64,000 nt of DNA, from the NCBI RefSeq assembly GCF_008253865.1, contig NZ_CP042331.1, forward strand, positions 5,607,501 to 5,671,500, read 5' to 3'. Below are positions 1-7,970 of the stretch, one piece after another. The position numbers and the translations under genes were made by a program. A model generated the notes under the pieces. That model was not told the origin of the DNA, did not search any database, and was given only the letters and a program-made list of their open reading frames with translations. This DNA is from Bosea sp. F3-2 (GTDB lineage Bacteria > Pseudomonadota > Alphaproteobacteria > Rhizobiales > Beijerinckiaceae). Each line of letters opens with the position of its first letter. Position 1 is the first letter of the stretch.

Positions 1-1009
1 GTTCGGGCCCGATGGCTACAAGCTCAACGACGAGGTCGAGCGGGAGATCGAGGCGCTGATCGATGCCGATCTCGGCCCGCGCCTGTCGACTTCGCCGATG
101 CTCGGCCGGGCCAAGCGCATCGACAGCGCCGATGCGCGCTATGTCGAGTTCGCCAAGCGGACGCTGCCGCGCAATTTGAGCCTTGAAGGCCTGCGCATCG
201 TGCTCGATTGCGCCAATGGTGCCGCCTACAAGGTCGCGCCGCAGGCGCTCTGGGAGCTGGGCGCCGAAGTCATCACCATCGGCGTCGAGCCCGACGGCTT
301 CAACATCAACCGCGAGATCGGCTCGACCCATCCTTCGACGCTGATCGAGAAGGTCAAGGAGCTGCGCGCCGATGTCGGCATCGCGCTCGATGGCGACGCC
401 GACCGCGTGCTCGTCGTCGACGAGCACGGCCATATCGTCGATGGCGACCAGCTCATGGCCGTGATCGCGCGCAGCTGGATGGAAGACGGTCGTCTCTCGG
501 CTCCCGGCATCGTCGCGACCGTGATGTCCAATCTCGGGCTGGAGCGTTATCTGGCGGGGCTCGGCCTGTCGCTGGCGCGCACGGCGGTCGGTGACCGCTA
601 TGTGCTGGAGCATATGCGCAACCACGGCTTCAACCTCGGCGGCGAGCAGTCCGGCCATATCATCCTGTCGGATTTCGGCACGACCGGCGACGGCCTCGTC
701 GCGGCGCTGCAGCTGCTCGCAGTGGTCCAGCGGATGGACAAGCCGGTCTCGGAGGTCTGCCACTGCTTCGAGCCGCTGCCACAGATCCTCAAGAATGTGC
801 GCTACAAGGCCGGCAAGCCGCTGGAGCAGCAGCCCGTCATCAGCGCCATCGAGGCGGCGAAGCAGTTGCTGGGCGACAGTGGCCGCCTGGTGATCCGCCC
901 GTCGGGAACCGAGCCGGTGATCCGCGTCATGGCGGAGGGCGACGACCGCGACCTGGTCGAGCGCGCGGTGGACGATGTCGTCGAGGCGGTGACGAAGGCT
1001 GCGGCCTGA
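1..1009 (+). CDS. glmM: Phosphoglucosamine mutase, 3' part
   Basis: GlmM interconverts glucosamine-6-phosphate and glucosamine-1-phosphate on the route to UDP-GlcNAc for peptidoglycan and LPS. The reading frame is already open at base 2, so the gene is cut by the window edge and lacks its N-terminal domain with the phosphoserine loop. The metal-binding loop DGDADR lies at 389-406 and the C-terminal phosphate-binding loop RPSGTEP at 896-916. The visible C-terminal half ends in the usual place for the family. In many alphaproteobacteria ftsH lies upstream, but that is outside this window. An intergenic palindromic repeat follows the stop codon. Confidence 0.95.
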   Translation, partial: FGPDGYKLNDEVEREIEALIDADLGPRLSTSPMLGRAKRIDSADARYVEFAKRTLPRNLSLEGLRIVLDCANGAAYKVAPQALWELGAEVITIGVEPDGFNINREIGSTHPSTLIEKVKELRADVGIALDGDADRVLVVDEHGHIVDGDQLMAVIARSWMEDGRLSAPGIVATVMSNLGLERYLAGLGLSLARTAVGDRYVLEHMRNHGFNLGGEQSGHIILSDFGTTGDGLVAALQLLAVVQRMDKPVSEVCHCFEPLPQILKNVRYKAGKPLEQQPVISAIEAAKQLLGDSGRLVIRPSGTEPVIRVMAEGDDRDLVERAVDDVVEAVTKAAA

Positions 1010-1017
1010 CGGGCACC

Positions 1018-1116
1018 GTCATGCTCGGGCTCGCCCCGAGCATCTCCAGCCGGAAGAGGCTCCGCCACGATCCCGTCCAGAGATTCTCGGGTCAGCTGAC
1101 GCTGCCCGAGAATGAC
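1018..1116. repeat. Intergenic palindromic repeat, family B (copy 1)
   Basis: The element begins GTCATGCTCGGGCTCG and ends CCCGAGAATGAC, so its ends are roughly inverted and it can fold as a long hairpin. Related copies lie at 6282-6380, 27611-27685 and 44984-45087. This copy sits in the convergent gap between glmM and the SDR gene. It could act as a terminator or mRNA stabiliser; that role is inference. Confidence 0.7.
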
Positions 1117-1129
1117 GGCGGTGTGCTTC

Positions 1130-1897
1130 TCACACCACGGCGGTCAGGCCGCCATCGACCATCAGCAGGTGGCCGTTGACGTAGTCCGACGCCGCTGAGG
1201 ACAGGAAGATCGCGGCGCCGACCAGCTCCTTGGTCTCGCCCCAGCGGTTGGCGGGCGTGCGGCTGCAGAGCCAGTTCGAAAAGGCCTCGTCCGCCATCAG
1301 GGCGGCGTTGAGCTCGGTGGCGAAGTAGCCGGGGCCGATGGCGTTGGCCTGGATGTTGTGCTTGCCGAGCTCGGCGGCCAAGCCCCGCGTCATCATCTTC
1401 ACCGCGCCCTTCGAGGCGGTGTAGGGGATGATGGTGGCGCGGCCGAGCTCGCTCTGCACCGAGCCGATATTGATGATCTTGCCACGCTTGCGCGGCACCA
1501 TCCGTTTCGCCACCGCCTGGGTGACGTAGAACACCGAATGCAGGTTGGTGTTCATCACCTCGTGCCAGCCCTCGACCGGAAATTCGGTGATCGGCGCGCG
1601 CTTCTGCATGCCGGCATTGTTGATCAGGATGTCGATCGGTCCGATGTCGGCCTCGATCGCCGCGACACCGGCCTCGACCGCCTTCTGGTCGGTGACATCG
1701 AAGGGAGCGATGGAGGCCTTGCGGCCGGCCGCAGTGAGCGCCTGCTGCGCCCGCTCGAGCTTGGCCTTGTCGCGGCCGTTCAGCACGACATGGGCGCCCG
1801 CGTCCGACAGGCCTTCCGCGAGTGCAAGCCCGATGCCCTGGCCGGAGCCGGTGACGAGCGCGATCTTGCCTTCGAGACTGAACAGCGACAGCGACAT
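1130..1897 (-). CDS. SDR oxidoreductase, gluconate 5-dehydrogenase-like
   Basis: A 255-residue classical short-chain dehydrogenase. The cofactor motif TGSGQGIG is at residues 16-23, NNAG at 93-96, and the catalytic Ser146, Tyr159 and Lys163 (YTASK) are present. The sequence resembles gluconate 5-dehydrogenases (IdnO type), which reduce 5-keto-gluconate to gluconate with NAD(P)H in the cytosol. It is divergent from an L-idonate dehydrogenase-like gene, which is the usual partner in idonate catabolism and supports the call. No idonate transporter or gluconokinase is visible, so substrate choice rests on similarity and on the neighbour. Confidence 0.88.
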   Translation of the reverse strand: MSLSLFSLEGKIALVTGSGQGIGLALAEGLSDAGAHVVLNGRDKAKLERAQQALTAAGRKASIAPFDVTDQKAVEAGVAAIEADIGPIDILINNAGMQKRAPITEFPVEGWHEVMNTNLHSVFYVTQAVAKRMVPRKRGKIINIGSVQSELGRATIIPYTASKGAVKMMTRGLAAELGKHNIQANAIGPGYFATELNAALMADEAFSNWLCSRTPANRWGETKELVGAAIFLSSAASDYVNGHLLMVDGGLTAVV

Positions 1898-1925
1898 GGC
1901 GTATCCTCGCAGCGTTCTGGTGTGA

Positions 1926-1940
1926 GCAAATTCGGTTTGC
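1926..1940. promoter_or_regulatory. Candidate operator between idnO-like and idnD-like genes
   Basis: The 130-base divergent gap contains GCAAA-TTCGG-TTTGC, an inverted repeat with 5-base arms and a 5-base spacer, 29-43 bases upstream of the SDR start. A second short palindrome, AATCGATT, lies near 1974. Either could bind a sugar-acid regulator of the LacI or GntR family, but no such regulator gene is in view. The arms are short and chance occurrence is possible. Confidence 0.3.
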
Positions 1941-2027
1941 GTAAAGCCTGCATCCTTGGGTAAGCAGGTTTCAATCGATTAGACAATGGCTGCGGGCAGG
2001 ATTCCGCGGCTAAACCGGGAGCGAGAG

Positions 2028-3065
2028 ATGCGGGCCGTCGTCATTCATGCCGAGAAGGATCTGCGTGTCGAGCCGACCACGGCGCCAGCGCTGGGACCAC
2101 GCGACGTCCGCGTGCGGATCGAGGCCGGCGGCATCTGCGGCTCGGATCTGCACTATTATCTCCATGGCGGCTTCGGCACGATCCGCGTCCGCGAACCGAT
2201 GATCCTCGGTCATGAGATAGCCGGCCGGGTCGAAGCGGTCGGCGGCGACGTTTCGCGGGTGAAGCCGGGCGACCGGGTTGCGGTCAATCCGAGCCGGGCC
2301 TGCGGCCATTGCCGCTATTGCCAGATGGGCCTGCAGCAGCACTGCTCGGACATGCTGTTCTACGGTTCGGCGATGCGCTTCCCGCATGTGCAGGGCGGCT
2401 TCCGCGACGTGCTCGTCGTCGAGGAGCGGCAGGCGGTGAAGGTGGCGCCTCATGTCACCGCCGCCGAGGCTGCCTTCGCCGAACCGCTCTCGGTCTGCCT
2501 GCACGCCGCCAAGCGCGCCGGCCCGCTGCTCGGCAAGCGCGTGCTGGTGACAGGGGCGGGGCCGATCGGTGCGCTCACCATCGTGGCGGCGAAGGCGGCG
2601 GGCGCCGCCGAGATCGTCGCGACCGATGTGGTCGACGGGCCGCTGCCGATTGCGCGCAGGATGGGCGCGACCGCGACCGTCAATGTCGCGGCCGAGCCCG
2701 AGCGGCTGAAAGATGATTACGGCGCGGAGAAGGGCGCCTTCGACGTGATGTTCGAGGCCTCCGGCAACCAGCATGCGCTGACCGGCGCCTTTGATGTGGT
2801 GCGGCCGGGCGGCGTCATCGTTCAGATCGGCGTCGGCGGGCAGTTCACGCTGCCGATGAATGTTCTGGTCGCCAAGGAATTCGACCTGCGCGGCTCCTTC
2901 CGCTTCCATGAGGAGTTCGATTGGGCGGTGGCGATGATCGGTTCGGGTAATATCGATCTCTCGCCGTTGCTGACGGCGACGATTCCGGTCGACCGCGCGG
3001 TCGAGGCCTTCGATCTGGCCGCAGACAAGTCGAGGGCGATCAAGGTGCAACTCGATTTTGCTTGA
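2028..3065 (+). CDS. idnD: L-idonate 5-dehydrogenase-like zinc alcohol dehydrogenase
   Basis: A 345-residue medium-chain zinc dehydrogenase that would oxidise L-idonate (or a related polyol) to 5-keto-gluconate. The start at 2028 is chosen because GGGAGCGAGAG precedes it; an earlier in-frame ATG at 1986 has no good ribosome site. Cys37 and His62 (GHE) are the expected catalytic zinc ligands. A cysteine cluster in the CGHCRYCQMGLQQHC stretch binds the structural zinc. The Rossmann motif VTGAGPIGAL lies near residue 175. The divergent gluconate 5-dehydrogenase-like gene fits an idonate/gluconate interconversion pair. Sorbitol or threonine dehydrogenase activity is the main alternative. Confidence 0.88.
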   Translation: MRAVVIHAEKDLRVEPTTAPALGPRDVRVRIEAGGICGSDLHYYLHGGFGTIRVREPMILGHEIAGRVEAVGGDVSRVKPGDRVAVNPSRACGHCRYCQMGLQQHCSDMLFYGSAMRFPHVQGGFRDVLVVEERQAVKVAPHVTAAEAAFAEPLSVCLHAAKRAGPLLGKRVLVTGAGPIGALTIVAAKAAGAAEIVATDVVDGPLPIARRMGATATVNVAAEPERLKDDYGAEKGAFDVMFEASGNQHALTGAFDVVRPGGVIVQIGVGGQFTLPMNVLVAKEFDLRGSFRFHEEFDWAVAMIGSGNIDLSPLLTATIPVDRAVEAFDLAADKSRAIKVQLDFA

Positions 3066-3101
3066 GTCCCGCGGCTCTTTTGTCTTGTTTGGAAACGCGC
3101 C

Positions 3102-3205
3102 GTCATTCCGGGCGGAGCGAAGCGGAGACCCGGAATCCATCATAGAGCGCGGAGCCTTACGATGGATTCCGGATCGGCGCAGCTTCGCCGCTTGTCCGGA
3201 ATGAC
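3102..3205. repeat. Intergenic palindromic repeat, family A (copy 1)
   Basis: Starts GTCATTCCGGGCGG and ends TTGTCCGGAATGAC, with an internal GGAATCCATC/GATGGATTCC pair. It fills the convergent gap between the idonate dehydrogenase and phnM. Family A is the commonest repeat in the window: eight copies are listed here, each between genes. Confidence 0.8.
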
Positions 3206-3228
3206 GGGCGTAGTTCTGCCCGAATGCC

Positions 3229-4374
3229 TCAGCCAGCGAGCAGGTCCGGATCGGCGAGATGGACGAGCCGACCGCCTGCGATCGTTGCCATCACGCGCGG
3301 CGTGGGCTCCGGCCTGACGATGACGAGGTCGGCCCTCAAGCCCGACGCGATCCGGCCGCGGTCGGTCAATCCCAGCGCTGTCGCCGGGTTCTCCGAGACC
3401 AGTTTCCAAGTTGCGGCGAAGGAGGCGGTGCCGCGCTCGGTGAGCAGGAAGGGCGCGAGCGGCAGCGCCGGATAGTAGTAGTCGGAGGCCAGGATGGTGC
3501 AGAGCCCCTGCCGCACCATCTCCTCGGCGGCCGGGCAGCCCGTATGCGAGCCGCCCCGCACCACGTTCGGTGCGCCGAAGACGACCGCTTCCCCAACTGA
3601 GGCCGCTTCGTGCGCCGTCGCCTCATTGATCGGGAACTCGGCGATGGCGATGCCGAGCGCGCGGTGTTCTCGCCGCATCTCAGGGCTCATATCGTCATGG
3701 GATAGGGTCGGCACGCCGGCCTTGCGCGCCGCCTCGGCCAGCCGCGCGATCGAGCCCGCGACCTCGCCCTTGCGGGCATAGACGCGATCGACCAGTTCCA
3801 TGAACGCGTCGTGGCTCAGGCCGGTACGCTCGACCATCTTGCCGATCTTGTCCGGCCGGTGGCGGGATTTCAGCGTGCCTTCGGTGTGATCGTTGAAGGC
3901 GAGGACACCGATGCGCCCCTCGATCAGCCATGCGGCGATCTCTTCCTCGGCATCGAGGTTGAAGGTCTCGTGGCGCATGTGGAAGCGGGTATCGGCGCCC
4001 AGCTCCGGCTTGAGCGCAGCGATGCGCTCGACCAGCCGGCGGGCATTCTCCGCGCCGCGCAGGCCCGGCTCCCAGGACCAGGTGACGCCGTGGAAGGCGG
4101 TGGTGATGCCGCTCGCCAGCAGGGCGCGGTCGGCGTCGCGTAGCGCCAGGTCGATATCAAAGGCAACGCCCGGACGCGGCATGATGTGACGCTCGAAGGC
4201 GTCGCCATGGCAGTCGACGATACCCGGCAGGACCAAGCAGCCTTCGGCGTGGAGCACAAGATTCGCCGTCTGCGAGGCTCCGCCCAGCGAGGCGATCCGG
4301 CCTCCTTCGATCGAGACGTCCGTCGCTACGAGTTCGTCGAGGAGCGCCTGGGCGCCCGTGATCTTCGTGCTCAT
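3229..4374 (-). CDS. phnM: RPnTP diphosphatase PhnM (phosphonate C-P lyase pathway)
   Basis: A 381-residue amidohydrolase-fold protein that matches PhnM, which removes pyrophosphate from alpha-D-ribose 1-methylphosphonate 5-triphosphate to give the substrate of the C-P lyase core. Landmarks are the N-terminal IVDCHGDAFERHIMPRPG metal motif, FNDHTEGT in mid-protein, the LSHDD motif and LASDYYYPA. The start has the usual length for the family. No other phn gene (phnGHIJKL, phnN) is in the flanks, so this copy stands alone: it may complement a cluster elsewhere or be a paralogue. The fhs gene follows upstream on the same strand with an 84-base gap. Confidence 0.9.
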   Translation of the reverse strand: MSTKITGAQALLDELVATDVSIEGGRIASLGGASQTANLVLHAEGCLVLPGIVDCHGDAFERHIMPRPGVAFDIDLALRDADRALLASGITTAFHGVTWSWEPGLRGAENARRLVERIAALKPELGADTRFHMRHETFNLDAEEEIAAWLIEGRIGVLAFNDHTEGTLKSRHRPDKIGKMVERTGLSHDAFMELVDRVYARKGEVAGSIARLAEAARKAGVPTLSHDDMSPEMRREHRALGIAIAEFPINEATAHEAASVGEAVVFGAPNVVRGGSHTGCPAAEEMVRQGLCTILASDYYYPALPLAPFLLTERGTASFAATWKLVSENPATALGLTDRGRIASGLRADLVIVRPEPTPRVMATIAGGRLVHLADPDLLAG

Positions 4375-4458
4375 CTTCGCCGTCCCGCTGTCGATACCGA
4401 GGCGGGGCGCTTCGGTGAGTCATGTGACGAAGGCGTGACGGCTCCCATGGGTGGGCCG

Positions 4459-6132
4459 TCAGAACAACCCTTCGATCCGCCCCTGCGCGTCGATATGGAT
4501 GCGCTCGGCAGCCGGCTGGCGCGGCAGGCCGGGCATCGTCATGATGTCCCCGCAGATCGCGACGACGAAGCCGGCGCCGGCCGAAAGCCTGAGCTCGCGC
4601 AGCGGCACGATGTGGCCGGAAGGCGCGCCTCGCAGCGCCGGGTCGGCCGAGAAGGAATATTGGGTCTTGGCGACGCAGACCGGCAGGTTACCGAAGCCGG
4701 CCGCCTCCAGCTCGGCGAAACGGTCGCGCAGCCTGACGTCGACGCTGACGCCAGCCGCCCCGTAGATCTCGCGGGCGATTGTCTCCAGCTTCTCGCGCAG
4801 CGGCATCTCGTCGGGGTAGAGCGGGGCGAAATCGGCCTCGTCCTCGTCGGTCAGCGCGGCAACCTTGCGGGCGAGTTCCTCTGCGCCGGCGCCTCCTTGG
4901 GCCCAGTGCCGGCAGATGATCGCCTCGGCGCCGAGATGGTTGCGGCAGTAGTGGCGGATGAGATCGTGCTCGGCCGCGGTATCGGTGGCGAAGTGGTTGA
5001 TCGCGACGATCGGCGGCACGCCGAATTTGCGGATGTTTTCGACATGGCGCGCGAGGTTGGCCATGCCAGCTTCCAGCGCCTTGAGGTTCTCCTGGCTGAG
5101 CTGGTCCTTGGCGACGCCACCATGCATCTTGAGGGCGCGCACCGTAGCGACGACGACAGCCGCGGCGGGCTTGAGCCCGGCCTTGCGGCATTTGATGTCG
5201 AAGAACTTCTCGGCGCCGAGATCGGCGCCGAAGCCGGCCTCGGTGACGACGTAGTCGGCGAGTTTCAGCGCCGCGCGCGTTGCGATCACCGAATTGCAGC
5301 CATGGGCGATGTTGGCGAAGGGGCCGCCATGGACGAAGGCCGGCGTCCCCTCCAGCGTCTGCACCAGGTTCGGCATCAGCGCGTCCTTGAGCAGGACGCT
5401 CATCGCGCCGGTCGCCTTGAGGTCTGCCGCGGTGATCAGGCGTTTGTCGCGCGTGCGGCCGACGACGATACCGCCGAGACGCTCCTCGATATCGATCGCA
5501 TCGTGCGCCAGGCAGAAGATCGCCATCACTTCGGAGGCAACGGTGATGTCGAAGCCGTCCTCGCGCGGAAAGCCATTGCCGGGGCCGCCGAGCGACGAGA
5601 CCGTCGCGCGTAGCGCCCGGTCGTTCATGTCGAGCACGCGGCGCCAGGCGATGTGACGGGTGTCGAATTCCAGCCCGTTGCCCCAGTAGACATGGTTGTC
5701 GACCATGGCTGCGAGCAGGTTGTGGGCGCTGGTGATGGCGTGGAAGTCGCCGGTGAAGTGCAGATTGATCTGCTCCATCGGCACGACCTGGGCATAGCCG
5801 CCTCCCGCCGCGCCGCCCTTGACGCCGAAGCAGGGCCCGAGAGAGGGCTCGCGCAGCGCGATCATGGCGCGCTTGCCGATGCGGGAAAGGCCGTCTCCAA
5901 GACCGACGGTCGTCGTGGTCTTGCCTTCGCCAGCCGGTGTCGGGCTGATCGCGGTGACGAGGATCAGCTTGCCGTCCGGCCGCGTTTCGAAGTCGGGGAT
6001 CGCCTGCGTGTCGATCTTGGCGATATGCTTGCCGTAGGGATTGAGCGCCTCCGAGGGAATGCCCGCCTGCTCGGCAATGGCGGCGATCGGTTGAAGCGTC
6101 GCGGCGCGCGCGATCTCGATATCGGTCGGCAT
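4459..6132 (-). CDS. fhs: Formate-tetrahydrofolate ligase
   Basis: A 557-residue formyl-THF synthetase that makes 10-formyl-THF from formate, THF and ATP, linking formate to purine, serine and fMet synthesis. The P-loop TPAGEGKTTTTVGLGDGL is intact, and the family stretches GVKGGAAGGGYAQVVPM and NCVIATR-like (NSVIATRAALKLADYVVTEAGFG) regions are recognisable. The start at 6132 (MPTDIEIARAA) is preceded by GAGAGGA; an open frame extends to 6273 but that part looks non-coding. Formate from the frmRAB operon at 12-14 kb could feed this enzyme. Confidence 0.96.
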   Translation of the reverse strand: MPTDIEIARAATLQPIAAIAEQAGIPSEALNPYGKHIAKIDTQAIPDFETRPDGKLILVTAISPTPAGEGKTTTTVGLGDGLSRIGKRAMIALREPSLGPCFGVKGGAAGGGYAQVVPMEQINLHFTGDFHAITSAHNLLAAMVDNHVYWGNGLEFDTRHIAWRRVLDMNDRALRATVSSLGGPGNGFPREDGFDITVASEVMAIFCLAHDAIDIEERLGGIVVGRTRDKRLITAADLKATGAMSVLLKDALMPNLVQTLEGTPAFVHGGPFANIAHGCNSVIATRAALKLADYVVTEAGFGADLGAEKFFDIKCRKAGLKPAAAVVVATVRALKMHGGVAKDQLSQENLKALEAGMANLARHVENIRKFGVPPIVAINHFATDTAAEHDLIRHYCRNHLGAEAIICRHWAQGGAGAEELARKVAALTDEDEADFAPLYPDEMPLREKLETIAREIYGAAGVSVDVRLRDRFAELEAAGFGNLPVCVAKTQYSFSADPALRGAPSGHIVPLRELRLSAGAGFVVAICGDIMTMPGLPRQPAAERIHIDAQGRIEGLF

Positions 6133-6281
6133 CCGTCCTCTCGGAGACTGTGCTCGCTCCGCGCCTCCCCGGGGGCAGAGCCGCGGCGACACTGGCGCGA
6201 AACGCCCGTCGCCGCCAGCGCTTTTGCCGCGGTGGCAGCCATGATGCACAGGCGGTGCGGTGCTGCCGAGCACAACGCACC

Positions 6282-6380
6282 GTCATTCTCTGGCGGCCAC
6301 AGGGAGACCCGAGAATCTCCAGCCGGAAAGGCACCGGAGGCTCCGTGTCCGGAGATGCTCGGGTCGAGCCCGAGCATGAC
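6282..6380. repeat. Intergenic palindromic repeat, family B (copy 2)
   Basis: Starts GTCATTCTCTGGCGG and ends GGGTCGAGCCCGAGCATGAC, the reverse orientation of copy 1. It lies between fhs and the GST gene and occupies much of the 266-base gap. Inverted ends are visible by eye. Confidence 0.7.
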
Positions 6381-6398
6381 GGAGAGCCCGAGCCGCCT

Positions 6399-7085
6399 TC
6401 AGGCGACGAGGTGGGCGTTCTGCGGGAACAGGTACTTGAATGCTTCCGCGTCGAAATCGGCCTTGAAGGCGAACTGGTCCTTGAGCGCGACCGCGCGCTG
6501 CGCTGCAGGGCGCTCCGAGATCTCGTCGAGATGGCGCTTCACATGCGGGAACATCTCGGGCCAGGCATCGCCCACCGCGAAGGAGAGGCGGGTCGCCCAG
6601 CCCCAGACCGACATGTCGACCAGCGTGTAGACGTCCCCGAGCATGTAGCGGCGCCGGGCGAGGAGATCGTTGATGATGCCCCAGTGCCGCTCTGCCTCAC
6701 GGGAATAGCGGTTGATGGCGTAGGGAATCTTCTCCGGTGCGAAGCGGCCGAAATGCACGGCCTGGCCGCAATAGGGGCCGATGCCGGTGGCGACGAACAT
6801 CAGCCAGGACAGCATCTCGCCGCGCGCCTTCGGCGTGTTCTCGGGCAGGAACTGCCCGGTCTTCTCGGCGAGGTAGAGCAGGATCGCGTTCGAGTCGAAG
6901 ACAGTCACGTCGCCATCGGTGAGGGCCGGAGTCTTGGCGTTGGGGTTGATGGCGAGGAATTCCGGTTTGAACTGGTCGCCTTTGCGCGTGTCGACCGGCA
7001 CCATCTCGTAGGGCAGGCCGGCTTCCTCGAGGAAGAGCGCGATCTTCGCCGGGTTTGGGGAGGGGTGGTAGTAGAGCTTGATCAT
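6399..7085 (-). CDS. Glutathione S-transferase family protein
   Basis: A 228-residue protein with an N-terminal thioredoxin-like GST domain (about residues 1-80, with NPNAKTPALTDGD and FDSNAILLYLAEK forming the glutathione site) and an all-helical C-terminal domain. It resembles the YfcG/YghU-type (Nu class) GSTs, several of which act as disulfide-bond oxidoreductases; the specific substrate is unknown. It lies 19 bases downstream of a haloacid dehalogenase gene on the same strand, so the two are probably co-transcribed and may handle electrophilic or halogenated compounds. Confidence 0.9.
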   Translation of the reverse strand: MIKLYYHPSPNPAKIALFLEEAGLPYEMVPVDTRKGDQFKPEFLAINPNAKTPALTDGDVTVFDSNAILLYLAEKTGQFLPENTPKARGEMLSWLMFVATGIGPYCGQAVHFGRFAPEKIPYAINRYSREAERHWGIINDLLARRRYMLGDVYTLVDMSVWGWATRLSFAVGDAWPEMFPHVKRHLDEISERPAAQRAVALKDQFAFKADFDAEAFKYLFPQNAHLVA

Positions 7086-7104
7086 GGGGCTCCTCGGCGG
7101 TGCT

Positions 7105-7854
7105 TCAGGCCTGTCTCAGTGCGGCGACATAGGAGACGAGATCGGTCAGCGCCGCAATGGTCACGTCGGCCTGAAAGCCGAGCTGTTCGGGCTGCATCCT
7201 AAGGGCCTTGAACATCAGGGCGGGGTCGATCGTCGCGGCCGTTTCCAGCTCGCTGCGCAGCCTGCTGGCCGGCACGCGCTCGATGCGGGCGACGTGGAAG
7301 CCATGCGACTTGGCACCGGCGATGTCGAAGCCGTTGGAGGAGATGAAGAGGATTTCGTCGCGCGTCAGGCCGAGCCGCTTCTCGACATAAGCGTAGCCGC
7401 GCGGGTCGGGCTTGTAGACGCCGATCTCGTCGACGCTGATCACGGTTTCCAGCAATTCGCCGATGCCGGCATGGGCGACGAGCCGCTTCAGCATCGCCGG
7501 GCTGCCGTTCGAGAAGATGGCGAGCCGGTGGGAGGCTAGTCCTTCCAGCGCCGACCGCGCCTCCGGATAGAGGGCAAGCGCATCATAGGCCTCGGCAATC
7601 TGCCAAACGAGATCCGGCGGCGCCGAGAGGCCGAGCGTCCGCAAGGTGAAATCGAGCGAGTCGCGGGTGACGGTCCAGAAGTCCTCGTAGCGGTCCATCA
7701 GGGCGCGCAGCCAGGTGTATTCGAGCTGCTTCAGCCGCCAGATCTGGGTGATCGCCGCACCGTGCCCCGGAAATGCCCTGTCGGTGACGCCTGCGACGGA
7801 CTGCACATCGAACAGCGTGCCATAGGCATCGAAAACCAGCGCCTTGATCGTCAT
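7105..7854 (-). CDS. (S)-2-haloacid dehalogenase, type II (HAD family)
   Basis: A 249-residue HAD hydrolase that would convert L-2-haloacids to D-2-hydroxyacids in the cytosol. The nucleophile is Asp9 in VFDAYGTLFDVQSV, the haloacid-dehalogenase version of HAD motif I. Other family residues are visible: an Arg in the RLKQLEYTW helix, the Ser of SNGSP, the Lys of KPDPRGY, and Ser/Asn/Asp in SSNGFDIAGAK. This full set supports true haloacid dehalogenase rather than a generic phosphatase. The GST gene follows after 19 bases. Confidence 0.9.
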   Translation of the reverse strand: MTIKALVFDAYGTLFDVQSVAGVTDRAFPGHGAAITQIWRLKQLEYTWLRALMDRYEDFWTVTRDSLDFTLRTLGLSAPPDLVWQIAEAYDALALYPEARSALEGLASHRLAIFSNGSPAMLKRLVAHAGIGELLETVISVDEIGVYKPDPRGYAYVEKRLGLTRDEILFISSNGFDIAGAKSHGFHVARIERVPASRLRSELETAATIDPALMFKALRMQPEQLGFQADVTIAALTDLVSYVAALRQA

Positions 7855-7970
7855 CGCTGCCTCCCATCGGGGCTTCGCCGCGGTTCCGCCGCTTTCTTAG
7901 CACTCGCATAGGCGAGGTGGTGCGTGATATCCGCACAAGCACCTTTCACAGATGCCGACAGGTCAAGCCG

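Noticed and set aside
2010..3143. 377-codon minus-strand frame opposite the idonate dehydrogenase
   Set aside because: Shadow of a real zinc dehydrogenase gene; no recognisable motif.
4186..5613. Long + strand frame (475 codons) across phnM/fhs
   Set aside because: It is antisense to two well-recognised genes; its Arg/Asp/Gly/Leu-rich composition is that of a high-GC shadow frame, and no family resemblance was seen.
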